Below, one piece after another: positions 10,571-23,760 of a stretch of DNA of 64,000 nucleotides. The position numbers were made by a program, and so were the translations under genes. The notes beneath the pieces are model-generated. The model was not told the origin of the DNA and did no database searches. It saw only the letters and a program-made list of their open reading frames with translations. The DNA lies in the NCBI GenBank assembly GCA_038373865.1, contig JAXGGA010003387.1, positions 1-64,000 on the forward strand, written 5' to 3'. The stretch is from Uloborus plumipes (lineage: Eukaryota > Arthropoda > Arachnida > Araneae > Uloboridae). Numbering within the stretch: the first letter of the stretch is position 1; each line of letters begins with the position of its first letter.

Positions 10571-11990
10571 ATTTCACAATGAGTGTTCTAAAGCGTCTCA
10601 GAGTGCTCCTACTGCGTTCTATTTGGACGAAGTTTTGCTCACCTGTAATTAAATATACCTGCAAAGGATCTCCTATAAACATGTTTTCTAAAAAGGGAGA
10701 AAATTTTATGCCCTGTAAAATTTCAAATGCCTTGGACCACGCTACTGAAATTAAATTAATGTGACTTTGATTTTACTGCTTTAAGTGATGTCACTGCATT
10801 TACTTCAGTTTGGCAATAGGTAAAGTTAAAAAATGTTCTTTAAAACAAAAAAAGGGGGCGGGAAGATTTTAGCTAGAATATTTCTAGAGAACCTGTTTCT
10901 AGCCTTTTGAGTGAAATCTACCTCATTTTAGGAGCCAATGAATACATGTTTTATAGCTTCAAGTAATTGAATTAGATGTTTTGGAATTAGCTTGAATTGA
11001 ATAACTAAATTCCTAAGTTCATTGGTACTTTTTTCCAAAATTCTGCATCGTAAATTGACCCAGTGATTTATATATTCAATGTGCTCATTGAAAAATCAAG
11101 TAACCAAATTATTAGTCTAAAAATAGACATGTTGTAAAGCACAATAAAAAAAAATTAAGCTAATACATTAACAAACTTGGCCAAAAAAGTGTACAAACAA
11201 TAATTTTGCATATCAATGTATATGCATTCTGAAATATTTCTGTAACTGTAGCTTAAGTCTTTTAGTATATTCGGCCTCAAATATCAGTTTAGGAGCTTGC
11301 AAACTTTTTTTAAATCTTCAAGTAGAAGCTTTCAGGAGTTGAAAGGTAAATGAACTTATAAGTAGTGCACTTTTTCAAAAATTATCAATCTAAACAGGTA
11401 ATGTTATAAGTAGCATTTTAGCAATTTATCTTTTGTATGTGTTTTTTCTTCATCATAGGTCATCTTAAAAAATGAAAGCATAAAATCAAAATGTATATAT
11501 ACGAAAAAGAAATTAAAAGAGGTGAGGTGAATGGTTAAAATTTCTGTACTCCTGCTGCTGCAACTTGATAAAGGAACGAAAACGTAATTTCGCTTGAACT
11601 TGTTTATCTTTCAAAATAAATGATAATAAATGATCAGTAAGACAAAAAAATGTTGTAATAATAAGAGTAATAACACTCTAGCCCATGCTTGCACTTTTCA
11701 AAGCCATAATTTTCAACAAATGTAGAAAAACAACTTCAAATAACATGTCAGTGGGATACTGTAAACATATTATACAGTCTCCCCTTTTCGTGAAATTTTG
11801 CTTTGTCCCTTCATTTTCCATTGTTTGAGCCTCATCAATCTTAATTCGCAGAAAAGTTAAAACATGAGCTAACGTTTTCCAACTAAACTTTTTGTCTGCT
11901 GCCTGCAAAAATACAATCAAATGGAATTACATTTCAACTTCGGGCAGTTTTCTTCTGGTTTATTTAGTGAAAACAGGTCCATTTCTGGCG
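10571..11990. other. AT-rich intronic DNA, nothing recognised
   Basis: Only short chance frames (for example 11678-11920 minus, 80 codons). No repeat ends seen. Confidence 0.6.
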
Positions 11991-12900
11991 CGGAATAAAT
12001 CGCGTTTAGAATTAAAATATGAAAGAGACCTATCAAAAGCCTTTTTTGGCTTTGGATGTCGGCGCCATCAAAAGTGATTGTTTGTGTAAACCTGGCGTCA
12101 CATTAGAACGAATGTGCTTTCGTGTTTGCAACGTCCAAAATCTAGTTTTCATCCCTTGCGTGCGGACAAGCGCTCTGTTGTTTCGCTGGAAGAATAAAAA
12201 GAAGGTTCCAGCTTGGAACATATGTTTTTATCCATTGCACCACCCCATTCCGTGATTTTACTTTGTCCACCACCACTCAATCAAAAGTCGCATTATTCTT
12301 TTGGGCATTTAAAAATGTTTCCCGTGTTCGGACAGCGCCGTGCTTTTCCCTTTCTAGAATCCTTGCGCGATAATACAACAAGTAACCTTTGTGAATCGTG
12401 CAGGTGTATGTGAGCCATAATGCACCTTACGATGCTCAAAATGTTCGAAATCGATGTTCCTCCATTGTATCGATACGAGGTAACGAGCTTGTCCGCTTGT
12501 ATGCTTTGATCATGGAGGTAGACAATGTAACAAGAGCTATCGATATCGAAATGCATTCAGGTTCATTAAAGAGGAACAATACCCGCAACGGACTTCACAA
12601 ATACACGATATTGAGTGCTGGCTTACACAAATCTACTACCTCTTTTGTTGATATTCATAATAACCTATTGCCACATATGTTACGGTTTTGTTCTTAATTC
12701 AGCAAAGACACAAATTTGGTAAAGTTACTGGGAGGGTTGAAAGTGTTACATTTGAAAAATGTACCTCTAGAAAGCAGCTCATTGAAGTTAGTAACGCAGT
12801 AGAAAAATGGGCAAAAAGTTTGGAATTACAGGTGTCTGGGTAATGAACGGTCGAAAAAACTGCCGCATGATGACGGTAAACTTATTGCCTTTTAGGCTGT
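11990..12900. promoter_or_regulatory. High-complexity island, candidate regulatory or unknown coding DNA
   Basis: Balanced-composition sequence with overlapping frames on both strands: 12398-12697 plus, 99 codons, and 12293-12556 minus, 87 codons. Neither protein is recognised. It contains palindromic ATCGATATCGAT-like stretches near 12540. Overlapping frames on opposite strands point to high-complexity non-coding DNA rather than a gene. Confidence 0.25.
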
Positions 12901-13550
12901 TTTGCTGTTGAGAGAGATATATACAATTAACATGCGTTTCTCAAAATTGATGCTCAATTTTACGAACGGTTTGTGGCCAAGAAAAATGTTCACAAAACCG
13001 AAATATCATAAAACCTATAATAACATTGTTTCATTAAAAATACATGTTGGGGCTATATGAAGTGTTGTTGGGACTGTAAAATGTAATGAACTTGTAAACT
13101 CATAAATCTGTTGATAGTTTAAGGTTCTGTTGTTGTTGAATGTCCCCCTGGTCCAGATCCATCTAGACCAGGTCCATGAGACACGTCGCTGTATCAGTTC
13201 TATAATTTTAAGGTTCTTAAAGTATCTAATTAAAGTAAGTCAGGTACTTCTAATAATTGAACACTACTGATTTAAAACTGCTCTAAAACCTGTCATGAGC
13301 ATTTGTAGGCAATGCCACCACATTCATTTTGGGGCTCTTTACAAAATGTATTGACCATTTACCAAGCTTAGAAATAGGCATTTAATTATAAGATTTATCA
13401 TTACTTTTTTCATCATGGGCCCCTTTTGAACCAAGGTCCTATATTGTTGATTGCTGTGATACGCCTCCCCCCTCCCCCCGGATGTCATACTTGCATTTAT
13501 ATATAAATAAGCGTATGCCTTTATAGCTTCTTATGACATGCTTTTCTTAA
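12900..13550. other. Intronic DNA, nothing recognised
   Basis: AT-rich, with GGTCCAGATCCATCTAGACC near 13150 as a short imperfect palindrome. No gene or repeat end seen. Confidence 0.5.
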
Positions 13551-14450
13551 CAGATAAGAGCTGGGATGTTAACATCTATCCGAGGGTTGCTTTGTAGGGT
13601 GTCAGGGTGTCTTTTTATAGTTAAGTTCGCATCTTGCGAACTGAAAGGAGGATTTTTCTTAACCCCAAAACAAGTGTCTATTTTTTTTTCCAAATTTGTG
13701 CTCTCATGATGCTGTTTTGTTTTGTTTTTTTATAAGTCTTAACACGAAGTGTTAATGTATGTAATCTTCATGCTAGTATTCATTTTTTTAAGAAACTCAG
13801 AAGTAAAACCCTTTTCATGGAAAACAGGAGGCTGAAGATAACTCTCCTCCAGAAAATGCTCATACTACAGTGTTCAACTTTTACGCCAGAATTTCGTATA
13901 TAGTTCAAAACACATATCCAAAGCCAGTAGTAAATAGCTATCCATATCTTTCGTCAACCACTCGTAGGGAGGGTCTTTGGGGAAGCAGTTTTTTAGGAGT
14001 GTTTTCATTCTTCAACAAGGGGAGGTGTCGCGAAGTATTAGCGATACTTTTAAATGAATGGTAGTTTCCCCTGAGGGGTGTTTCGCTAAGGGGTGAGATT
14101 AAGATTGGAGGGGAAGCACAATAATGGGCTTATATATCGCTTTTATTATTTCATCAGAGAGGGGGTTAGCGGAAGTAGTGACTAAATCCGCGGATTGGGG
14201 GGACTCGCGGTTGAGCTGACTTTCGAGTGAGGATGGTGATTGATTAGAAGGGGATATGGCTGGCCACTCGTTTCGCGCAACGGAGGAGTGATGCGGGTTG
14301 CACGCCCACAACCGGCGGAGATGGTGGATAAGAAAAGTGATATTTTCATTGCCGTGTGTTTGCCCGAACCGATAGGCATGGGGTGCGCTGAGGCACGTGG
14401 ATCTAGATCGGTTTAGGCGACACGTTGAACCTTTAGGAAAAACCGACTGC
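13550..14450. promoter_or_regulatory. High-complexity island with a partly duplicated module
   Basis: GC and complexity are raised. A small perfect hairpin, GTTCGCATCTTGCGAAC, lies at about 13625-13641. The segment at about 14308-14380 (GCGGAGATGGTGGATAAGAA, GTGATATTTTCA) recurs in diverged form at about 15090-15160, on the other side of a transposon insertion. Short minus frames at 14099-14379 are not recognised. Confidence 0.35.
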
Positions 14451-14533
14451 GTTCTTTTTAATAAAACGTAGCTTTCTTTTGTCCGTTAATTTTAACAAGA
14501 TATTGAAAAAGAGTACCTCTTGCAGTGATCCTA

Positions 14534-14904
14534 CACTGCAAAAAATGAACTTTTGTTTTTGCAGTATAATACTGGCAGCAGAGGTTCCAATTTAAATCTG
14601 TAAAATGCACAGTAATGAACTGTAAAACTAGCTATTTTACAGTTTCTTACTGTAAAAGTTTAGTTTATTGCCGTTAAATTTAGCTGTATTATGCTGTAAA
14701 AACAACAGTATAATACGGCAGCTGAAATTCTAGTTTAAAACTGTAAAATGTATGGTAATAAACTGTAAAATGAGCAATTTGACACTTTAGTACTGTAAAA
14801 TTAGCACTTTAACAGTTTATTATTGTAAAAATAGCAATTTTTATAGTTTATTACTTTTAAGTTAACTGTATTATACTGTAAAAACAACATTCATTTTTAC
14901 AGTG
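14534..14904 (+). mobile_element. CACTGYAAAA-family element, copy C
   Basis: Starts CACTGCAAAAAATGAAC and ends TTTTTACAGTG; two internal modules each begin with an ACAGTATAATACTGGCAGCA-like sequence. Inserted between the two copies of the duplicated island module. Confidence 0.82.
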
Positions 14905-15084
14905 CAAAGAAAGTTGGAGAGTTTTGAAACAAATTCACTTCTTATTTATTTCTTCACAATATTATATTCACTACGAAAATAACCATTAGAATTAAAAAAA
15001 AAAAAAAAAAACTGGAAAATTCAGAAACAAGTCGGAAAGCTGAGTTTAAAACCATTTTTCTCAAGGGGATAACTCCCGCCCCGC

Positions 15085-15165
15085 ACCAGCGGAGATGGTG
15101 AATAAAAAAAGTGATATTTTCACCATATTTTTGTCCGAAACGGTAGGCGCGTGAAAAGGTTCAGA
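15085..15165. repeat. Second, diverged copy of the 14.3 kb module
   Basis: AGCGGAGATGGTGAATAAAA, AGTGATATTTTCACC and CGAAACGGTAGGC match 14308-14380 in order and orientation. Confidence 0.65.
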
Positions 15166-15170
15166 CCATG

Positions 15171-15950
15171 TGTTAAATCTGTGGGAAAATTCGATAAAAG
15201 TGTGTGTTCACTATGCTCACTGTAATGAAATGCAATGCTCTCCTTTATTCTGACAAAACTAAAGTTCTGCATGCGTTGAACACTAAGTTATAACTAAAGT
15301 TTAGAAACAAATATATTTCTTATTTATTGCTCACAATACCAACGGTCTATAACTGATTATTTGAACAGAAAACTGAAAAAAAAATAATAATAATAAATAA
15401 ATAATTAAATAAAAACACGGCGAAAACATTTTTTTTTAAAATCCTTACATGCTGTTTCATGGAGCTAATGCCTCCTTTAAAACATTTCAAGAGTGTATGG
15501 GCCCCGAAAACTGATTGCTATATTTTAATGTAACTATTGTCCCATTATTAATTTTGTTCATTAATTTAATGATGTTTTGTGTATTTTCCTCGAAACTTGG
15601 GTTATTTCATGTTAATTTTGGCTAGGCTGCTAAGCAATTACCTGATTAACGCAGCGAATTCTGCAGAAAAAATAAAAGGAAACAAGTTACTAAATATACT
15701 ACAACAAACTACGCAAAAATGTATTCCATAATCTAAGTTAAAGAAAAAACGGCTATAGAATAATTGCCTGTTTATAGGAAGGGAAAAAATTGTGGTTTAA
15801 TTCAAAAAAAAAAGGGGGGGATATTAAATTCCTTTCTGCATTCTTTAAAATCCTATTTCTACTTCAAAATACGTTTATTAATACAAACATCATTTACTCA
15901 CATTATTTAAGTAAATCCAAATCATCTGAAGCATTTAACTCGCGTAGCAT
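15171..15950. other. AT-rich intronic DNA, nothing recognised
   Basis: Contains an A/T-rich (AATA)n-like patch near 15380-15410 only. Confidence 0.6.
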
Positions 15951-16150
15951 TTTATAAACTGCTTCTTAGACAAAGGAAATATAGCGGTCCTATTTCCCTT
16001 TGAGCGCCAAGCCGCCATTTAAAAATCCTTTGTCAGCACAGCCCGCGCTCGCTCTAAAGCGAAGAGAATTTTAGAAATTGCCTTTGTTCGATATTTCGAG
16101 TCGTAAACACCCGAACTCTTTCTTTAGTTGCTGAGTCTGGTGTATGAACG
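15950..16150. promoter_or_regulatory. Short high-complexity patch
   Basis: Composition is more balanced than its flanks, with a GCGCCAAGCCGCC segment near 16005. No frame. Possible regulatory element on context only. Confidence 0.15.
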
Positions 16151-16495
16151 CAAATTATGTCAAGCCAAATTATTTTTTTAACTGCTCAGACAAAAAGAGA
16201 AAAGTCTTCATCAGACAAATTATACATCAAAAAATGCGTGCCCTTATTTCTGTTCCGAGTTTAAAACCTCCCCATTCCTCCTCCATCCCACTTCTCTCTT
16301 TATTTTTCCTCTAAACATATTTCACATTCTTAAGGGTGATCCGAATACCTTATTTCATTAAATAACATCTAAGAGCGTAATTAAAATGAAAGAATAAATT
16401 AAATACAAAACGCGCGAAATTCACCAGTTGTTTCTTTATGCTTGTTCATCAATAATTTCTAGAACAGGACATAAAATTAGGAGTAATTATGATTG

Positions 16496-16835
16496 CACTG
16501 TAAAAAAGGAATGTTGTTTTTACAGTATAATACTTTTAATTTTATGGTAATAAACTGTAAAATTTTCTAATTTTATAGTAATAAACTAAAATTGTTAATT
16601 TTAGTTTGTTACCGTGTATTTTAGTTTTAAACAGGAGCTCCGGCTGCTAGTATTATACTGTTATTTTTGAGGTACAATATTGCTAAATTTTACGGCAATA
16701 AACCGTAAATGTCTAACTTTACTATAAACTGTAAAATTGTTAGTTTTGCAGTTTGTTACTGTGCATTTTACTGTTTTAAATTAGAACCTCGGCTGGAAGT
16801 ATTATATTGCAAAACAACAGTTCCTTTTTTGCAGT
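16496..16835 (-). mobile_element. CACTGYAAAA-family element, copy D
   Basis: Starts CACTGTAAAAAAGGAATG and ends TTTTTTGCAGT. The AGTATTATA module at the right end shows it lies in the reverse orientation to copies A-C. Confidence 0.8.
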
Positions 16836-18905
16836 ATACGTAATCGTTTTCGGTATACCGCAATTGCACTCGATTACGATTTTTAACTACGTTGCTGCAA
16901 TCACGGTAGTTTTTTTTTTAGAGGATTATAATGCTGATTTCCTATGTCAGTTATCATTTTCGTATCCAATTACAGTTATTTTCTACCGCAATCACTGCTT
17001 TAATCATTGTTACTTTTTTCGTAAAAAATTATAACATTAATCGTAATCACAATTAATTTTTTTCCATTGTTCAGCAAACATTTCTCTTTGAATTTTATGC
17101 CGAAAAACTGGGGATCATAATTGAAGAGATTGGAGGATGATGGGGCTACGTTACCATTTAAAAAACAAACACTCTGGTCAATGGTATAAGCAATGGATAC
17201 AGGTAAGCAAATACCTGTATAATAAAACTTAACATGTGTAATAAAACTTATTACATCAAGAAGTATATGTCATCAGACCAATTTCATACGCACACTAACG
17301 ACAAAACCAGAAAACAAAAAAGCTGCAACAACTGCTACAGTAAAACTTTGAGCTTTAATTACTCGCAATTTCTGTTTTGTCACATACCCCTTCCTCTCCC
17401 AAGCCCTTCAATTGCTGCCGATTATCCTAAATCTTACAGATATGTAAAAATATAGATTTTGATAGATATAATGTGGGGGATTATGTACATTTATTTCTTG
17501 AAAAATATTACGAGAAGAGAAAAACGTTCCCGACTATAAACCGTAGAATACAGCTGCCGCATCCCTCAAGAGAGAAAAAAAGTCATCCTTTCCCAGAGGG
17601 GGCACTACCATCCTCACCCTAAACCGCCGTCTCCATCATCCAACGTTTTCATAAAATATTTACGTAGTAAGCCAAACGCCAGCGGCCCCTGTCGCTCAGT
17701 AGATAAATTAAGCCAGCGCTGTACTTAAGCCACTGATAACACGAAACCCCGAGAAACTTCTTTTTTATATATTTTCTACTTTCTGTTTTACGCTTAGGCC
17801 GCGCACATATAATATATATAGAAAAACATCTTATCCCCCTATTCGTTTTCACAGATTGAAACAAGGGAGAATGCGACGATATAGGTAAGGGAAAGGAACG
17901 AGAATTGGGTGTTATTTTTTTATTTCGAAATAGCAGCAGTCAGCAGAGTTTCTAGAGAAAAGAGGCGTTGAAGTTTTTAGATTATTGCGATTGTTGTGAA
18001 ATGTAGTTTTTCTTCCCCCCACCAGTTTCATGTTTTTAAGACGTTTTTATCTATTTTATGATATCTTTCGTTTGGTTTTTCAATTGTAATGCTGTTCCTA
18101 TTTTTATTTTTTAATTTTTTTCCCTTTTACTCACAGATGTTTAATCTCTTAAAACTGCCAGTTATAAGCGCAGAAATTAAATTCTCAGTTTAATAAGTTG
18201 TTGGTTTTCTTCGTTGAACATACTTTTATTCTCAAAAGCAAAAATTTCTAAACATGTTTAAAAAAAAAAAAAGATTTATTTCAGATAAAATATAAATTTT
18301 CGGTGAGAAAAAAAAAAGTTTTGCTTCCAAAAATGGAGAATACTTATTCCAATCGCTAAGTATTAGCTTGATAAAATGAGAGTAAATTAATATATTATTT
18401 TGAATGTATTTTTCAAAGAAGTAACAATATTATTTCGTAACATATAAGATTAAACAGAGTATAAGGAACAAAAGAGTGTTTCACTTGCGCTTCCAAAATT
18501 TAATCATAATACTCTTTACACATATATAAAAATGACCATATTAGTATTTGTATTATGTGTTGAAATCAAAGGTTTTGGAGTTGCTCCCCTATGCCCCCGT
18601 TCATTTGAAAGACTTTTATTTAAAACTTTATATTTTGAGAAATGAACAAAATATTTGTAGATGCCCAAACAAAAGACTCTTTGAACCATACAATAAAGGT
18701 TACTATTAAAGAGGTGACCAAAATCCTTTTGCTACCTCTCAGATAAAACCAAAGTTGAGAAAAACAAATCGCAACATTTTGAAAGATCGCTGTTTTAAAC
18801 GTTATATCTTAAGAATCAGCAAAATATTTTTATCATAGTGAAACAAAGCTCGAATGCATTTAGTTGCCCTCTGAAGCGAAGATTTTTAGCCTGCCTATAA
18901 GAGTG
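16836..18905. other. Intronic DNA, nothing recognised
   Basis: AT-rich, with one somewhat GC-richer patch at 17560-17720. Short chance frames only. Confidence 0.55.
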
Positions 18906-18910
18906 TTACA

Positions 18911-19085
18911 GTGAAGTCCCGTTACGGCGAATACCAGTAAAACGAAATCGCCGCTTTTAACGAAATATATTTTCAATCCTGATTTATTTTAAAACTATAT
19001 TGCTTGAATTTCATTCGAATGAAATTTCCGTTATAATGAACAAAATTTGAGGTTCTTTGAAGTTCCTTGCAACTGAATTTCACTG
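18911..19085. mobile_element. Relic of a Tigger-type MITE
   Basis: It begins CAGTGAAGTCCCGTTACGGC and ends GAATTTCACTG, with internal CCGTTATAATGAAC. CAGTGAAnnCCGTTAnAACGAA-type ends are typical of pogo/Tigger MITEs. TA precedes the left end, but the right flank is not TA, so the boundary is decayed. Confidence 0.5.
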
Positions 19086-19480
19086 CATTCGGTTTCCCAA
19101 AACTAAAATATTCCATCTTTTCAAAGCTATTCAGCTTGCAAGTTACATTAAGTGAAACCTGAGAAGCGTAAACCGTTTAGTAGTTCGTAAAAATAAATAA
19201 TATTTTTCACACTCAAACTGGCCTTTTTGATTGATTCACATGAACGTCATTTATTTTATTACAATTAAAGTGAAATTTACCTTCCAAACTTTAGTTCAAA
19301 GCAGTAACAGCAAGTCCATAACACAATTTAAAAAGAAACAAATTATAACACAAGGTGTCGCCTGAGCTTTTCATTGAAATTACCTCTCCCTTTGAGAAAA
19401 AATGTGCGCAAAAAGTAAGTATCCGCATAAAAGAATTTACAGCGAATTGAAACAAATCCTACGATAAATAGTTAGGGTGC
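19086..19480. other. AT-rich intronic DNA, nothing recognised
   Basis: No feature seen. Confidence 0.55.
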
Positions 19481-20130
19481 ACGAAGTAATAATAGTCATA
19501 AAAAGCTCGGAGTGGGGGAGGACATTCAGGAAAAAATACGTAGAACGAGCATAAAAGCGAAAGCGAAATACGGAAGAAATGGTAGAACCCGAAATATGGA
19601 TAAATCTCGGGCAGAAGGGGGACTCTGAAATGTGATGTGAATGAGTAGAAAGAACCTGAAGGGGGGGGGGCGATAGAACGTCCCTGTTCAGTAGACTGAC
19701 TTAAAGCAGTTCCTCCCCCTTTTTAAGAGAATCCCGGTGAGCTGTGCATCGGGTTCTCTTGGATTGGCCACGTTCCGACATTTGCTCATATGCATGCAAA
19801 ATAACGGGGAACGGAGGGCACAAGAGGAGTAAGGGAGGAGTGTATATGCATTTGAAAGAGTCTCGTTTGAATTTATTCCATAAGCTGAGGACAAAATTGA
19901 AATTCCGTTGTCGTATATGTGTGCGCGAGATTCCTGGATGCCTCCCTGCCTCTTTTCCATATTGCTCGGCTTTTCTCACCCCCCTCCTCCCCCTCCTATC
20001 CCCAGAAATATTCCCTGCGCATTTTTCCCTACGAACAGACAGAAACGCGGACTTTCCGATCAAAAATAAAATTGACAGAAAAATAAGTGAATTTTCGGAG
20101 CAAGAGAGTGTATGACTGATCGGGTGAAGT
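19480..20130. promoter_or_regulatory. GC-richer island with opposed frames
   Basis: Overlapping frames of about 120 codons on both strands (19744-20115 plus, 19701-20063 minus) reflect balanced composition; none is recognised. Candidate regulatory DNA. Confidence 0.25.
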
Positions 20131-20157
20131 TATATGATTACCACTGCTGTAGCCTAC

Positions 20158-20212
20158 AATATATAGATATAGGTATAGATATGGATATAGATATATAGCA
20201 TATAGCAATAGA
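20158..20212. repeat. (ATAGAT)n-like microsatellite
   Basis: Imperfect tandem TATAGATATAGGTATAGATA-type repeat. Confidence 0.8.
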
Positions 20213-21110
20213 TGAGTATTTGCATATGCCCTAACATATATGCCAGACGCATTTTTTTTTTCCAACTTGAGGTGGAGGAAAAATTTCTCGTGTGTCGGGA
20301 TAGTGTCGACAGATGATGAGAGTTGGACTTTCAAAGTATCAGCCCTCAAACTGCAAATCTTACGTTTTCAAGGTGTTTAAAAAAGTATATTCTTTACTAA
20401 GGGCTGTTTTTATTTCACTCAACTTCTATGACACTGGATAGAAAGTAAGGTTTTGTTAGTTTTTTCTGGAGCAAAATATTTCGGATTATGACTGCTTCTC
20501 AATAAAAATGGAATAGGATTCGGAATGCTGACAACATGAATGACGAAATAGTTTTTCATGAAAGTTAATAGTACTAACATTCATTATATTTATTTATTAT
20601 TAGCAGTATTTTATTATTTCACTAATTTTGTACAAGTAAAAGTGCTTTACAAATAGTTTACTGATAAATAGAAGAAAAAACATTTTGATACATTTTCTAA
20701 GAGAATAGAAGAATAGAATTGTTTTGCAGTTATACGAAGAAGAGTTTTTTCTACGGAGGAACGAGCTGATACTTAAAGAACAATTCAATGAGCAAACGAA
20801 GAACTGTTACATAAAATGACTTTCATGCCTGTTGGAATTTTTATGCATCGTAAAGTTTTTTTTTCTTCTTTTTTTTTTTCAAAGAACCACGATACCAGTC
20901 TTCCCTCCCATCCCATAGAACTGCATCAACCAACCGGCCATAATAACTCTCATTCGAAACATTCAACAAACAAGCCTCCATGTCAAAACTGCTTATTTCG
21001 TAGCATAGGCAAGATAATCATTAAGAAAAATAAAACGAAAACACAGAAGCAAAAAAAAATACCACCCGAAAAAAAGGACATTTTCAATCTTTCATGAGCA
21101 GGTAAAAACC
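20213..21110. other. AT-rich intronic DNA, nothing recognised
   Basis: T-rich and A-rich tracts near 20850-20880 and 21040-21060. No gene seen. Confidence 0.6.
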
Positions 21111-21119
21111 ACCGAACCG

Positions 21120-21440
21120 TGGAAGCAGCGCAAAAGAAAAAAAAATCATTTACACACTGGGCTGCCCGCTGTCATTCCATTGTCCGAAAGCGTCGCGTAG
21201 AGCTCGTGCCGCCATTTGTCGTCGAAGACTCAATTTCAGAGAAATAAAATCACCTTTTGTGTTTCATGTTCCAAGTTCTGACCATTTCTTTAACCCCGAT
21301 TAGTGATTAAGGGACTGGTTTAACTTTGGGAAATACTTATCTTCCCCGGGCAGCACGCAACGGTCACTTAGCATTTGACACCACGTGGTCCATTGTCCTC
21401 TGCCTTATTTATGGCAGTTCAGCTGTCAGTATGCAAGCAT
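21120..21440. promoter_or_regulatory. High-complexity island, candidate enhancer
   Basis: A sharply higher-complexity block without an open frame, bounded by AT-rich DNA. It includes an E-box-like CCACGTGG near 21383 and ATTAGTGATTAAG near 21299, the kind of mix seen in developmental enhancers. Confidence 0.3.
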
Positions 21441-22840
21441 GTATGTGTAATATAAGTATACGTTATATCTATATACAGTTGGCGATTTTAGTTTCGGAAT
21501 AAAATGATTTTTACTGTCACTTTTTATGACAACAAAACAACTTCAAATGTTCTCCCGAGGAGGGATGGGCAATTTTCTCCTGTCTTGCTCGACGGATGAA
21601 TTGTTCCTCGAAACGAGCCTCATTGTGGAAATAGGGCAAACCTTTGTTTAACTTCTGCCTCTGATTTATGCCACTCCAGAAAAGTGCGGTAACATTATGA
21701 CAAGCGACTAGCTTGTACTCGTTCCTGCATGATTTCCGTATCATTTGTAAATAAAGTATCGCAGAGTATTGGATTCAAGACGGTGGCAACAACCCACATT
21801 AAGTTGTAAAGTGATTTATAGGTCTCCAGCGTGCGACACTTGCGAATAACACTTTGATCCGAATTCGTTACCTATCAATTGTGTAACTATAAAAGTGTTA
21901 GAAGTTTGAAAGTTATTCTTTGTGCATACCTCCTAAGGTTCATCAGTTAGGTCAATATTGTGCAATTGTGTACCACACAGATTAACGCATGAGAGTATTT
22001 TATTCTTTTTGATTTAGTAACCCATAAGTCACGAATGTCCCCTCCCCAAGAAGAGAAGCCTTCCCTACTCAAATTCTAGGAAGCCCTCCGCAGAACGAAA
22101 ACTCAAAATTTGGTCAAAAACCCTGTTAAATCCCCCCCCCCCCATTCTATAAATACCTCGTAGAAACTCTAACTTACATGTAATACACGCAATAAACTTT
22201 CAAAAGCTTCCCAAGATTAGTACTTTTTAAATTTTTGTTAGAATTCCTTCTTTTTTTAATTTAATTTTATTTGTTTATTTTGTAGATTCAGCATTAAACT
22301 TAAAATACTAAAAATTGTGTAAGGGGGTGATAATTCATGCATTGTTTGCAATCTACAGTGATGGAAAAAAGAAATTGAAACACTCTTAATTATTCTCTTA
22401 GAACGGCGGGTTGCATCAGATAACTTTTAGGATGAATCGTTGTTGCACACCCCCTTAATTATGTCATTTGGTTCTCTATGACAGCCTTAACTGTGACATA
22501 ACCTACTGTGTAAAAAATTATTTTTATTTATTATTTTTCTTGCTTCTGCATTTAGTCTAGAAATTTAATGATTTCAGAAATAGGTTCATGAACAACTATT
22601 TATAAGTCATAAGTATATGTATTTGATAGAGTAAAAATCATCTATATTAAACGTCCCGCGCAACAGATAAATAAATTGATAAGTTGGTAAAAATTCATAA
22701 AACGTTAATTATAAATTTCGGAAAATATTAATAAAATTATAAGTTACGAAAGAATACTATGTCTCTAAACTACCTTCTTAATGGTTAATTACAGTAATGA
22801 AGTTTCTAAATGGATAATATGCCCTTTTTATGCACATAAT
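21441..22840. other. Intronic DNA, nothing recognised
   Basis: AT-rich; a C homopolymer of about 14 bases lies near 22131-22144. No gene or transposon end seen. Confidence 0.6.
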
Positions 22841-23760
22841 TCCAAGAAAGGATTTAAAGTCCTCAACTGCTCTTCGCCGGGGATCAATATATTTCGTGGA
22901 AGTAAACTCTTCGAATCCCGACGCACCGAATCTTTTGCTTTTTAGAGAATAGCGTGTTAATCCAAAGAACAAAACCGAAATTAAAACCGTACAGATGAAC
23001 GAGTGAAAGTACTTGAAAGTGCGTTGTCCCCCTCCCCCTCCACGTTGCACCGTGAATAGCTGCAGGCACAGAGACCTTATTTAAGATTTATCCTTTCTGA
23101 AATAACACTACATCGGGAGCTTGATGAATTGATCCTGGTGCACTTTGGCGAAAGGAGGGCCTTTTGTTTGTTGCAACTCGTGAATGGAGCGAGGTCTAGG
23201 GGGTTTTATTTCAATAACTACGCCCTATAATGGGAACATCAGTAGGGGAAGGCATTCTTTTAAGCCTCCAGAATTTATGACAAAGTCTGTTGCCATTAAT
23301 CAGACGATGCTAAAGAAATTCTCGTCGCGGAAGCTGTGTTTTCGCTCTTTCCACGTGCTTAATTAAGGATGAAAAGCCAAAAGCTATCGTTTATCATTAG
23401 CTAATCACGCTGATTCCTCCTCGGCGGAGTTGTTTGCGTCTGTCCCATTGTCTTCTCAAAGTGTGGAGTGGTAAAAAGCTGGAGTGAGCCCGCTCCGGCC
23501 TGACGAGTGTAGATTACGTTTTAATCGCAGGTAGAAATTAATTTTTCAGCTTTCTCTTGGGCTTCGTTAGACGCTGGAAGACTAAAAATCAAAGAGGATT
23601 GTAATTTGCGTTGGAAAACAGTGGAGAGCTGGGGAAATGGCTTGGATTATGCACTATTGGAAAGCATCGTGGTTTAATATCTATCTTGCTGCCTTTCACG
23701 AAATTTATAGCTTTCTCCAGCTACTCCGCTTTTGAAAGGAAGTTAAAGAAAAATTCAAGA
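22840..23760. promoter_or_regulatory. Long high-complexity island, candidate enhancer
   Basis: About 0.9 kb of balanced, non-repetitive sequence with no recognised frame. It holds clustered homeodomain-type cores (TTAATTAAGG near 23360, ATTAGCTAATCACG near 23397, AATTAATTTTT near 23537) among GC-rich segments. It is one of the strongest conserved-element candidates on composition. Confidence 0.35.

Noticed and set aside
19701..20115. Opposed frames of about 120 codons
   Set aside because: Equal-length frames on both strands reflect base composition; no domain recognised.
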